A stretch of DNA of 64,000 bases from Labilibaculum manganireducens (GTDB lineage Bacteria; Bacteroidota; Bacteroidia; Bacteroidales; Marinifilaceae): positions 25,880 to 89,879 of the forward strand of contig NZ_MVDE01000021.1 of the NCBI RefSeq assembly GCF_002843385.1, in the 5' to 3' direction. The position numbers and the translations under genes are program-made. Every line of letters starts with the position of its first letter. Position 1 is the stretch's first letter. Below are positions 35,562 to 44,656 of the stretch, piece by piece. The notes beneath the pieces were generated by a model. It saw only the letters and a list, made by a program, of their open reading frames with translations. It had not been told where the DNA came from and ran no database searches.

Positions 35562-38500
35562 ATGAATATCTTTAAATACATCATTAAAAGCCTTTGGTTC
35601 TTCAGAAAGCAGCATTTTGCTGTTTTTTTGGGAACAATTGTGAGTACTGCCGTTCTTACTGGTGCGCTAATTATTGGTGATTCGGTAAAATACAGCTTGC
35701 ACGATCTGGTAAACCTTCGTTTGGGTAAGGTGGAATATGCCATGCCTACCGGCGACAGATATGTTCGTGCTGAATTGGCAAAAGAGATACAGGCAGATTT
35801 AAATGGGAATGCTACTGCCCTTTTACAGGTAAAAGGAATTGCAATTCAACCAGAAAATAATACTCGAACGAACAATATTCAGGTTTATGGGGTTGATCAG
35901 GAATTTTGGAAATTCTCTTCTGCTCAGCAAACAGACCTGAAAGATGGGGAAGCATCCGTCAGTTCGAATCTGGCAGATAAAATGAGCCTGAAAATTGGGG
36001 ATGAGTTTCTGCTGCGGGTTGAAAAAGGCAGTTTGATTCCCGCCAATGCTCCTTTTGTTTCTGATGAAGATCAGACAATCGCTTTGCGGGTAAAGGTAAA
36101 ATCCATTGCAGAAAATCAGGAATTGGGTCGCTTTAGCTTAAAAAATAATCAGCTTGCACCCTACAATGTTTTTCTTTCAAGAGATTATCTGGACAAAGAA
36201 ATGGAATTGGAAGGAAAAGCAAATCTTCTTCTTTTAGGAAAATCCGATCACACGCAAAATGAAATTCAAGAATGCCTGAAAAGACATTGGCGATTGCAAG
36301 ATGCTGGTCTTGAAATCCGTTCTGTTACAAGAAAAGATCAGTTGGAATTGATTTCGGATCGTGTGTTTATCGATACTCCAATTTCAGATGAAATAGAGAA
36401 AATCGCAATTGATCAGCAATCGCTCTTGACTTACTTTGTGAACCGCATCAGCAGTAAGGAGAAAGAAACTCCTTACTCGTTTGTGTCTGCCATCAATGGT
36501 GATTCACGCTTGTCGAATCTGTCTGATGGGGAAATGATTATCAATCAATGGTTGGCTGACGATCTGGATGCCAAAGCAGGAGATACCATATCTCTCGATT
36601 ACTTTATGATAGGAGCCTTGAGAGCTCTGGAAGAACAGAAGCAGACATTTGTGGTCAAGGAAATTTTGCCTTTGGATAGTGATTTGCTGGATCAATCCAT
36701 GATGCCATCCTTTCCGGGATTATCAGATGCAGGCAGCTGTAACGAGTGGGAAGCCGGTGTTCCTGTTGATTTTTCCAAAATCCGTCCGAAAGACGAAGAC
36801 TACTGGAAGCAGTACAAGGGAACTCCCAAAGCATTTATTTCACCGGCAAAAGCAGTTGAATTGTGGAGCAATAAATATGGAAAATATACTGCGTTCCGAT
36901 TTAATGAAAAGGAATTGAATCAGAACGATTTAGAGAAACTCATGCTTTCGGTGATGAGTCCTAACTTGCTTAATTTGAGCTTCGTATATGTTCATAGTGA
37001 AGGTGTTTCGGCGGCAAATAATATGGTCGATTTTGGTGAGTTGTTCCTAAGTCTCAGCTTCTTCATCATTTTTGCAGGAGTATTGTTAACCATCCTAATT
37101 TATTCTTTAAATCTCGATAGCAGAAGTCAGGAAAATGGGATTCTCCTGAGTTTGGGTTTCCCTAAATCTCAAATACTGCGAATCAGAATTTACGAATCAT
37201 TAGTGACTGTAGTTGTTGGAGGATTGGTTGGCGTTTTTGGTGGTGTTTTATACAACCACCTGCTGTTAAAAGCTTTAAATTCGGTGTGGACTGATGTGGT
37301 TCGTACCAACATGCTGAGTGTTCATCTGCGCGGAACGACATTGTTTGCAGGTTTTGCAATTGGCTTGGTGGTGGCTGTGCTTTGTATTTGGTGGCTTACA
37401 CGTAAAAAGCTAAAGAAAACAGCAAGCGCGCTCATTCAAAATACCATTGATGAAAACAGTTCTGCTAAAAGCAATCGGATTTCTTTAGTAATAGGGATTT
37501 TATCAATGATAGGTACTGCCGGTATGATTGCCTATGCATTTGCATCCTCTCTGGATCAAAATGCTGAATTATTGCTGTCTGCCGGAGGCTTGTTTATGAT
37601 TGGAGCCTGTGCTTTTGTTTACATGTACTTGCAAAAATTGAGTTCAACCAGAAGTAGTAAAACACCTTCTTTATTGCAGCTGGCAATAAAGAATAGTGCA
37701 CGAAACCGCAGGAGAAGTTTAGCAAGTGTAGCATTATTGGCTCTGGGCACATTCTCTGTTCTGATTACGGGAGCCAACCGCAAAACATTTTTTGATACCG
37801 AAAATGCGGACAAATCGGGTACAGGTGGTTATGAATACTGGATAGAAAGCACGATGCCTGTTTTATTTGATCTAAATACTGAAGAAGGACTTGAGAAAGC
37901 CGGATTTTGGAAAGGCGATCTCGATTCCACCACACAATTTGTACAGTTCAGAGCCTTGGAAGGAGATGATGCCAGTTGTTTGAATCTAAATCAGGTGCAG
38001 AAACCAAAAATATTGGGATTCGATCCTTTGCTGCTGGATCGAAAAGGTGCTTTTTCGTTTGCAAAACTCACCGGCGATGTCGATTCTGAGCATCCATGGC
38101 AAGTCTTGAATAAAGATTTAGGAGAAAATGTGATTCCTGCCTATGCCGATCAGACAGTTATTGTTTGGGGCTTGAAAAAAGCAGTTGGCGATACCTTGAT
38201 CTATCAAAACGAATTCGGAAAAGACATCAAATTGATTCTTATGGGAGGTTTGAACAATTCCATCTTTCAGGGGAACATCTTAATCTCTGATAATCAGTTT
38301 CAAAAACACTTTCCATCAATTAGCGGATCAAAAGTATTGTTGATTGATTCACAGAAAGATAGTGATGGCCAATTGATGCAAAAGTTTGAAAATAACCTTC
38401 AGGACTTGGGTGTTTCAGGAATGAAAACATCCGATCGTTTGGCCGCTTTTTATTCGGTTGAAAATACCTACTTAAGCATGTTTATGTTCTTGGGAGGCTT

Positions 38501-38846
38501 GGGTGTAATCATCGGAACCATAGGATTAGGAATTGTTCTGATGCGAAACATCATGGAACGTAAAAAGGAGTTGGCTTTGCTTTCTGCAATCGGTTATCAG
38601 CAAAATAGTATTTTCAAATTGCTGTTTTACGAGAATCTATTTCTATTGCTTGCCGGATTGGCTTGTGGACTGGGTGCAGCATTAATTGGAGTGCTTCCAT
38701 CACTGTTATCTCCGTCATTTCATATGCCGGTAGGATATATCCTGACATTGCTGTTTGGTATTTTAATCAGTGGATTGATCTGGATTTGGATTCCTGCACG
38801 ACAAATCAAAAAATACAATATTGTTGAAGCATTAAAGAATGAATAA
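35562..38846 (+). CDS. ABC transporter permease, large FtsX/MacB-like
   Basis: A 1094-residue permease with two FtsX-type units in one chain. Pattern: a membrane helix near residue 20 (FAVFLGTIVSTAVLTGALII), a large external domain (about 40-490), three membrane helices (about 490-640), a linker, a further pair of helices (about 640-700), a second helix near 730, a second external domain (about 750-960) and three C-terminal helices (about 965-1085, with GLGVIIGTIGLGIVL). Such fused permeases act as homodimers or alone with a LolD/MacB ATPase. The product is unknown. It ends 123 bases before the next propeller gene. Confidence 0.8.
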   Translation: MNIFKYIIKSLWFFRKQHFAVFLGTIVSTAVLTGALIIGDSVKYSLHDLVNLRLGKVEYAMPTGDRYVRAELAKEIQADLNGNATALLQVKGIAIQPENNTRTNNIQVYGVDQEFWKFSSAQQTDLKDGEASVSSNLADKMSLKIGDEFLLRVEKGSLIPANAPFVSDEDQTIALRVKVKSIAENQELGRFSLKNNQLAPYNVFLSRDYLDKEMELEGKANLLLLGKSDHTQNEIQECLKRHWRLQDAGLEIRSVTRKDQLELISDRVFIDTPISDEIEKIAIDQQSLLTYFVNRISSKEKETPYSFVSAINGDSRLSNLSDGEMIINQWLADDLDAKAGDTISLDYFMIGALRALEEQKQTFVVKEILPLDSDLLDQSMMPSFPGLSDAGSCNEWEAGVPVDFSKIRPKDEDYWKQYKGTPKAFISPAKAVELWSNKYGKYTAFRFNEKELNQNDLEKLMLSVMSPNLLNLSFVYVHSEGVSAANNMVDFGELFLSLSFFIIFAGVLLTILIYSLNLDSRSQENGILLSLGFPKSQILRIRIYESLVTVVVGGLVGVFGGVLYNHLLLKALNSVWTDVVRTNMLSVHLRGTTLFAGFAIGLVVAVLCIWWLTRKKLKKTASALIQNTIDENSSAKSNRISLVIGILSMIGTAGMIAYAFASSLDQNAELLLSAGGLFMIGACAFVYMYLQKLSSTRSSKTPSLLQLAIKNSARNRRRSLASVALLALGTFSVLITGANRKTFFDTENADKSGTGGYEYWIESTMPVLFDLNTEEGLEKAGFWKGDLDSTTQFVQFRALEGDDASCLNLNQVQKPKILGFDPLLLDRKGAFSFAKLTGDVDSEHPWQVLNKDLGENVIPAYADQTVIVWGLKKAVGDTLIYQNEFGKDIKLILMGGLNNSIFQGNILISDNQFQKHFPSISGSKVLLIDSQKDSDGQLMQKFENNLQDLGVSGMKTSDRLAAFYSVENTYLSMFMFLGGLGVIIGTIGLGIVLMRNIMERKKELALLSAIGYQQNSIFKLLFYENLFLLLAGLACGLGAALIGVLPSLLSPSFHMPVGYILTLLFGILISGLIWIWIPARQIKKYNIVEALKNE

Positions 38847-38969
38847 AACTAAACTATCATACTAAAACTAACCCAATGAAACGTCCATGCCAGGTAATTA
38901 TAGCACACAGGAAGATGATTATTCCAGCATGATAAGTTCCATGTGGCAAAAACTTAAAATTATAAACAC

Positions 38970-40190
38970 ATGAAAAATTTAAGCATCCTAATTATTGCCG
39001 TACTCTTGTTTGCTTGTAACGCCAAACAGAAAAAAGTGAGTGAATGGAGAGGTGTGAACCGTTCCGGAACTTATAACGAAACCAATTTACTGAAAGAATG
39101 GCCTGCTGATGGTCCGGAATTGCTTTGGTCTATTGATAGTGTTGGCAATGGCTATGGTTCACCGGTAATTTGTGAGAATACAATGTATTTAAATGGTGAA
39201 ATTGATAGCCTTGCTTACCTGATATCTCTTGATTTGCAGGGAAATATACTTTGGGAAACTGAATTTGGAACAGATTGGATGGAAAACTTTATTGGAAGTC
39301 GTTCAGCTCCAACTGTGGTTGATGATTTGGTATATGTTGCCTCAGGAATGGGTGATATTGCCTGTATTCATGCTGAATCGGGTGAATTGAAGTGGAAAGT
39401 AAATATGTTGGAAAAATATGAAGGCAAGAATACTCGTTTTGGATATTCTCAATCTTTATTGGTAGATGGTGATTTGGTGTTTGCTGCACCTGGCGGAGCC
39501 GAAAACAATATTATTGCCTTAAATAGATTTACCGGCGAAATGGTTTGGACTAACCCGGGAGTTGGTGAGATTTCTGCTTATTGTTCTCCATTATTACTGG
39601 AATTTCCATCTCGAAAAGTTTTGGTAACTTTCTCAGACAATGCTTTAATGGGTATCGAATCGCAAACAGGAAAACTATTGTGGACAGAACTGCAGGATAC
39701 GCTTTGCGATATCAATGGAAACACACCAATTTTTGAAGATGGTTACCTGTATTACGTTACCGGATGTGGTAATGGAACCGTAAAAATGAAAGTTTCTGAA
39801 GACGGAAGTCAAATCACGGAAGTGTGGAGAAATAAAGATTTAGACAATATTATGGGGGGTGCTGTAAAATTAAATGGCAAAATCATCGCATCAGGTCATC
39901 GCAAGAAGGTTTGGAAGAGTGTTGATGCTGAGACCGGAGAGACTCGGGATACATTAAGTTTTGGTCGTGGATCAACTATTGCTGCCGATGGAATGTTGTA
40001 CTGTTACAACGAAAGAGGTCAGGTTGGCTTGGTAAAGGTAACACCTGAAAGTATGGAGTTGGTAAGTAAATTTAAAGTGACCAAAGGAACCAAAGAGCAT
40101 TTTGCTCAGCCGGTAATCAACAATGGTGTTTTATACATCCGTCATGGAGATGCTCTGCTGGCATATGATATTAAGGCAATTAAGAATTAA
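38970..40190 (+). CDS. PQQ-type beta-propeller lipoprotein, paralogue
   Basis: A 406-residue lipoprotein with lipobox LLFACNAKQ. It carries the EWRGVNRSGTYNETNLLKEW marker shared with the three propellers at the start of the cluster, and the repeats HAESGELKWKVN, NRFTGEMVWTNPG, ESQTGKLLWTEL and DAETGETRDTLSFG. The final blade HFAQPVINNGVLYIRHGDA is again conserved. A copy so far downstream of its paralogues, just before the ferredoxin and radical SAM genes, ties the two halves of the cluster together. Confidence 0.78.
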   Translation: MKNLSILIIAVLLFACNAKQKKVSEWRGVNRSGTYNETNLLKEWPADGPELLWSIDSVGNGYGSPVICENTMYLNGEIDSLAYLISLDLQGNILWETEFGTDWMENFIGSRSAPTVVDDLVYVASGMGDIACIHAESGELKWKVNMLEKYEGKNTRFGYSQSLLVDGDLVFAAPGGAENNIIALNRFTGEMVWTNPGVGEISAYCSPLLLEFPSRKVLVTFSDNALMGIESQTGKLLWTELQDTLCDINGNTPIFEDGYLYYVTGCGNGTVKMKVSEDGSQITEVWRNKDLDNIMGGAVKLNGKIIASGHRKKVWKSVDAETGETRDTLSFGRGSTIAADGMLYCYNERGQVGLVKVTPESMELVSKFKVTKGTKEHFAQPVINNGVLYIRHGDALLAYDIKAIKN

Positions 40191-40295
40191 ATAATTGATT
40201 GGGAGAATCAATAAAAAGGTAATTAGTAACCAGCTATTAGTGTTTAGTAAATTAAGAGCTGCGTACTAACTTACGACGTACTAAATACTAAAAAA

Positions 40296-41156
40296 ATGAG
40301 CAAACAAATATTTATTTGCGGGTGCGAGAAGGATGGAAAGATCGAAAAATCTTCGGTTCAGAAGCTAATGAGCACTTTGGAGGAGAAAAATATAGCTTAT
40401 ACCTATATTGAGGACATGTGTGGTACAATTTTGAAGAATCCGGATGATTTGGAAAGTTTGTACAATGCAAAAGATGCTATTGTTTTTGGTTGTCAGACTC
40501 GTGCGATGCAACATTTAGTGGACAACTCAGGACGAAAAGCAGATGGGAATGGCACAGAATATCATCATGTGGAGGAAGAAGGTAGGGATGAGCTTATTTC
40601 TGCATTGGAATCGAACACCGGAGCACCTTTAAAAATTAAATATTCCGATTCTTGGAAACCATGGTATCCGGTAATTGATTACGAGCGTTGCAACGGATGC
40701 CGCAAATGCCTGAACTTTTGTTTGTTTAGTGTTTATTCTGTTGAGGATGACGGAACTGTTGTGGTTTCAGCTTCGGCGAATTGTAAGGACATGTGTCCTG
40801 CCTGTGCCCGTGTTTGTCCTCAGAATGCAATTATTTTCCCAAAGCACGCCGAAAGTCCAATAGATGGTGGCGAAGGTGATGGTACCGAAAATGAAAAGAC
40901 AGATATTTTGGAACAAATTCAGAACGATGATGTTTATTCTGTTTTAAGTGCCAGAAGAAAGAATTTTCAGGTTTCTTTACTGAAAAAAGATCAGTTTAAG
41001 ATGGCTGAAGAGGAGCGCCGGGCTTGCTGCAGCGGAGCTGATAAAAAAGAAGAAGAAAAGAAAGCTGAGAAATGTGACTGTGACTGCAATTGTAAGGATG
41101 ATTCGGAAAGTAACTGCGATTGCAAAGATGGTGATTCAAACTCGAGCTGTTGTTAA
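40296..41156 (+). CDS. Ferredoxin-type protein with Cys-rich C-terminal tail
   Basis: A 286-residue cytoplasmic protein. The N-terminal part (IFICGCEKDGKIEKS, then a CxTRAMQHL segment near residue 68) resembles a small alpha/beta domain with Cys. The middle (about 125-195) holds two [4Fe-4S] motifs: CNGCRKCLNFC and CKDMCPACARVCP. A Lys/Glu linker leads to a tail of about 45 residues with ten Cys, including KCDCDCNC, NCDC and a final SCC, and many Asp and Ser. The tail resembles a metallothionein or cluster-carrier segment. It lies before the radical SAM gene and could supply its electrons or a metal. I know no family with this tail. Confidence 0.72.
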   Translation: MSKQIFICGCEKDGKIEKSSVQKLMSTLEEKNIAYTYIEDMCGTILKNPDDLESLYNAKDAIVFGCQTRAMQHLVDNSGRKADGNGTEYHHVEEEGRDELISALESNTGAPLKIKYSDSWKPWYPVIDYERCNGCRKCLNFCLFSVYSVEDDGTVVVSASANCKDMCPACARVCPQNAIIFPKHAESPIDGGEGDGTENEKTDILEQIQNDDVYSVLSARRKNFQVSLLKKDQFKMAEEERRACCSGADKKEEEKKAEKCDCDCNCKDDSESNCDCKDGDSNSSCC

Positions 41157-41342
41157 AAAAAAAGTAACTAGTAGTTAGTTATTGGTAACTAGTCTTTAGC
41201 TTGAAATGAGTTTCAAGTAATACTAATTACATTGTACTAATTACTGTGTACTAATTGCTGTGTACTAATTACTCAGTACCAGTTACTGTGTACTATTTAC
41301 TCAGTACTAAATACTAACTACTCAGTACTAATTACTAAAAAA
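41157..41342. repeat. Low-complexity TACTAATTACT spacer
   Basis: The words TACTAATTACT, GTGTACTA and CAGTACTA recur with spacings of about 16-18 bases from about 41220 to 41337. It has no frame and no clear hairpin. A shorter stretch of the same kind lies at 40220-40290. Confidence 0.6.
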
Positions 41343-42536
41343 ATGATATTTTCTCTCGGAACAAGAATACTAAAACAGGTGGATGCCCGATTGCTTTGGA
41401 AACTTGGCTATAATTTGGGCTGGAAGGGAATGAAAGCGGTTTCGAAACACAAGAAACGTCTGAAAAACGGTGAGTTGTATCCTGCTTTTATGATGATTTC
41501 GGTAACAGACAACTGCAATCTAAATTGTCAGGGCTGTTGGGTAACCATCAACAATCAATCCAAAGGAATGGATATGGAAACTTTGAATAATATCATTGTT
41601 TCCAGTAAAAAGAAAGGTTCTTATTTCTTTGGCTTATTGGGAGGAGAACCCTTGATGTATCCTCATTTAATGGAGGTAATTGAACAACATCCCGATTGTT
41701 ATTTTCAGATGTTCACCAACGGGACTTTGCTGACGGATGAAGTGGCGCAAAAGCTTCGAAAACTTGGCAATGTATCGCCATTAATTAGTGTGGAAGGTTT
41801 GCAGGATGTGAGTGATATCCGCAGAGGTGCCAACAATGTATATGGCAGAACCATGAATGGAATTGAGGCTTCTACCAAGAATAAATTGTTCACTGGTGTT
41901 GCTACAAGCGTATGCAAGTCCAATTTTAAGGATTTGGTGAACGAGGAATTTGTGAATTCCTGCATCAAAAAAGGAATTCACTACCTGTGGTTTTACATTT
42001 ATCGTCCTGTAGGTGAACGTCCAAATACCGATTTGGCTTTATCTGAGGAAGAGATTTTGGAATTGCGGCAATTTATGGTTGATATCCGGGTGAAAGCTCC
42101 TTTAATGATTATCGATACATACTGGGACGAGAAAGGACAAGCCATATGTCCCGGAGCTTTGGGCTTGTCGCATCACATCAACCCTTATGGAGATATCGAA
42201 TTTTGTCCGCCAATTCAATTTGCAGGCGAAACAGTTGGCGATGGCTCTGATATTGCCAATATCATCGAGAATTCAAAATTCATTGGAGGCTTGCGAAAAG
42301 GCATCAACGAGTGTACTCAAGGATGTATTTTATTAGATAATCCACAGGAATTGCATACGATCTTAAAAGATGTAAGTGCTTATGATTCATCTAAAAGGAA
42401 TGCCTCATTTAAAGAATTAAATAAAATGAAGCCTTGCGCAGGTCATCATATTCCGGGAAAAGAGATTCCTGAAAAAAGTTGGGTTTATCGCTTTGCCAAA
42501 AAGCATTCTTTCTTTGGCTTTGGAGCATACGGATAA
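41343..42536 (+). CDS. Radical SAM protein
   Basis: A 397-residue radical SAM enzyme. The cluster motif is DNCNLNCQGCW with Cys58, Cys62 and Cys65, and the SAM site GLLGGEPLMYP follows. The C-terminal part has extra Cys (AICPGALGL, IEFCPPIQF, ECTQGCIL and KPCAGHH), so it probably binds one or two auxiliary clusters in the manner of SPASM or Twitch domains. The family is related to PqqE/MftC/AhbD-like proteins but I cannot name a substrate. Next to a polyprenyl synthase and a terpene cyclase, modification of an isoprenoid is a fair guess. HpnH, which acts on hopanoids, has a similar Cys motif but no such C-terminus. Confidence 0.8.
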   Translation: MIFSLGTRILKQVDARLLWKLGYNLGWKGMKAVSKHKKRLKNGELYPAFMMISVTDNCNLNCQGCWVTINNQSKGMDMETLNNIIVSSKKKGSYFFGLLGGEPLMYPHLMEVIEQHPDCYFQMFTNGTLLTDEVAQKLRKLGNVSPLISVEGLQDVSDIRRGANNVYGRTMNGIEASTKNKLFTGVATSVCKSNFKDLVNEEFVNSCIKKGIHYLWFYIYRPVGERPNTDLALSEEEILELRQFMVDIRVKAPLMIIDTYWDEKGQAICPGALGLSHHINPYGDIEFCPPIQFAGETVGDGSDIANIIENSKFIGGLRKGINECTQGCILLDNPQELHTILKDVSAYDSSKRNASFKELNKMKPCAGHHIPGKEIPEKSWVYRFAKKHSFFGFGAYG

Positions 42537-42601
42537 GAGAATTAGGAATTAATAATTACGAATTAAAAATGTTGCAGTTTTTAAAGTACTTCTCCTTTAG
42601 G

Positions 42602-42840
42602 AGCTACTCTTTATACAAATCTTGTTGCTCTTGATTTTTTTCAACCAACAAGAAGTATAAAAGGATAATATCAGGAATCAACACCCTTTTGCCTGTCGGC
42701 ACTTCCCCTCAAGAAGGGAAGATTCTGTTTGTGAACGATTCTCCCATTTTAAGGGGAGATGTTCGAAGAACAGAAGGGTGCTTAGGTTTATAATCAAACT
42801 ATTGCCTGGGAAAGTAAATATTTGGGTATAAAGAGTAGCT
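42602..42840. repeat. Nested inverted-repeat element, MITE-like
   Basis: Exact 15-base terminal inverted repeats at 42602-42616 and 42826-42840 enclose about 210 bases. Inside are two oppositely oriented copies of the CACCC(C/T)T...GCCTGTCGGCA/CTCCCC hairpin module (about 42682-42726 and 42740-42782). It has no open frame. The gap 42537-42910 shows nothing else. Confidence 0.65.
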
Positions 42841-42910
42841 TTAGGAGAGAGATTTAAGATGAGGTTCTAAACCTTGCTAATTGTTAACTGATCACTGTTA
42901 ATTGTAAAAA

Positions 42911-44521
42911 ATGATTGTAAGAAACAACCAGCCAAATATAAGCTTCGGAAACGATTTGCCTCAGCATCCTGAAAAGTTGAAGCAGATTCGTGATTTGATC
43001 AGAGATTACGCTGCCGAATGCGAATTGATACCGCCTTTGCAGGAAGAGGAAGTCATTTTTCATTCCGGTGAATTGATCAGCAAGCATCCCGAGTTGTTTT
43101 TGTACCAAAAGCTTTTGGCTGTGATGATTAACAATTATGCATGGAGTCATATTGTTGCCGGAATTCCTTTTAACCGCAGAATTCTTTTATTGCCTAAGTG
43201 CATTAGTCATTCTACTCAATGCCCGGCAAAGTACGATGAACTCGGATTGCTTTGTGAGCAATGCGGTCGCTGCGATTTGGCTGAAATCATTTCTCAGGCC
43301 GATGAATTGGCCTATCACACCATTGTTACTGAAGGAACTACTTCGGCAAGTTTGCTTTTGTCTTCAGGTCAGGTAGAATGTGTGATTGGTGTAGGTTGCC
43401 TGCATTCCTTTGAACGTTCGTTTCCTTTGGCGGTAAAAGAGGCTGTTCCATCTCTTGCAATTCCTTTGTATAATAATGATTGTAAGGATTCTAAAGTGGA
43501 TAAAATTTGGTTGGATGAAGTGCTTTCCATGCGCAGTGAAACAAATTGGAAAGGATGGATTGATCTGGATTCCATAAAATCAGTAGTAAAAGATTGGTTT
43601 TCAACGGCTCAATTAAAGTCTCTTTTTGGACAGGATGATGATACTGTGGATATTGCAGTTCGTTGGATGGAGACTGATGGAAAACGCTGGCGGCCGATTA
43701 TCATGCTTGCGGTTTTCGATGCTTTAAGCGGAGAGAACTGTGAATATGACGAAACGATTAAAAAATTGGCTGTTTCCATAGAATGTTTTCACAAAGCTTC
43801 CTTGATTCATGATGATATTGCTGATGAAGATGATGAGAGATATGGAAAACCAGCTCTTCATAAAGAATATAATATTCCTGTTGCCTTAAATGTGGGAGAT
43901 TTATTGTTAGGCTTTGGTTATCAGTTAATCGCTGAATCGGAGGCAAAACACATTCGAAAATTATTGAAAATTGCCGTTTACGGACATCGGGATTTGTCGC
44001 TTGGACAAGGTGAGGAGCTCTTGTGGAGAAACAATAAGAGATTACTTACAAAGGAAGAGATCCTGCGTATTTTTAGCAACAAAACATCTCCCGCATTTGA
44101 GGTGGCACTGCAATTTGGCGCAATTTTAGCAGATGCTGATGAAGCTGTTTTAAATATCATATCGGAGTATAGCAAGGCTTTGGGTATTGCATATCAAATT
44201 AATGATGATTTGGATGATTTTAAGCAAAAAAGGATTGTCAGTGGATTTAATACTGTTCAGCCATCTTTGGTTTCAACTCTTTTGAACCAAAAGCATCCGG
44301 AAAAGATGCAGGAATGGTTCGAGCGAACAAAGAATGGGGATGAAAGCATCACTACAGAGTTTTTACAATGGCCGGAGACCAAACAGGCAATGAAGGAGGC
44401 TGAAGAAATGCTGAATATTTACAAGCGAAATGCTTTAAAAGCCTTACGATCATTAATTAATCCAACATTGAAAATATTATTGACGCGGCTGGTGAATCGA
44501 ATTGTTCCGGAGAATCAATAA
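42911..44521 (+). CDS. DUF116-polyprenyl synthase fusion
   Basis: A 536-residue fusion. Residues about 1-210 match DUF116: LPKCISHSTQCPAKYDELG and CEQCGRCDLAEI give Cys ligands for a likely Fe-S cluster, and VIGVGCLHSFERS follows. Residues about 225-525 form a trans-isoprenyl diphosphate synthase with the first aspartate-rich motif DDIAD at 301-305 and the second DDLDD at 432-436, plus the GKRWRP basic site. It should join isopentenyl diphosphate to an allylic starter to make a C15-C25 chain. Chain length cannot be told. The fusion physically links Fe-S chemistry to prenyl chain synthesis. Confidence 0.85.
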   Translation: MIVRNNQPNISFGNDLPQHPEKLKQIRDLIRDYAAECELIPPLQEEEVIFHSGELISKHPELFLYQKLLAVMINNYAWSHIVAGIPFNRRILLLPKCISHSTQCPAKYDELGLLCEQCGRCDLAEIISQADELAYHTIVTEGTTSASLLLSSGQVECVIGVGCLHSFERSFPLAVKEAVPSLAIPLYNNDCKDSKVDKIWLDEVLSMRSETNWKGWIDLDSIKSVVKDWFSTAQLKSLFGQDDDTVDIAVRWMETDGKRWRPIIMLAVFDALSGENCEYDETIKKLAVSIECFHKASLIHDDIADEDDERYGKPALHKEYNIPVALNVGDLLLGFGYQLIAESEAKHIRKLLKIAVYGHRDLSLGQGEELLWRNNKRLLTKEEILRIFSNKTSPAFEVALQFGAILADADEAVLNIISEYSKALGIAYQINDDLDDFKQKRIVSGFNTVQPSLVSTLLNQKHPEKMQEWFERTKNGDESITTEFLQWPETKQAMKEAEEMLNIYKRNALKALRSLINPTLKILLTRLVNRIVPENQ

Positions 44522-44656
44522 TCCCCAACTCCTTATGGGGTCTAATGATATACAAATTGTTTTTTAAAGTCCCCTTCAGGGGATTTAGGGGTAAGTAGAA
44601 AAAAGTAGAAGCCAGTCCGGCTTGAGGACAATAAAGTTAAACCATATTACAAGTAG
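44522..44656. repeat. Spacer hairpins, CCCC/GGGG type
   Basis: CCCCAACTCCTTATGGGG (44523-44540) and CCCCTTCAGGGGATTTAGGGG (about 44572-44592) are short dyads of a type common in Bacteroidota spacers. No gene is seen. Confidence 0.5.

Noticed and set aside
41343..42536. HpnH adenosylhopane synthase
   Set aside because: The CxxxCxxC motif is similar, but the C-terminal Cys-rich part is not like HpnH, and no other hpn gene besides the cyclase is present.
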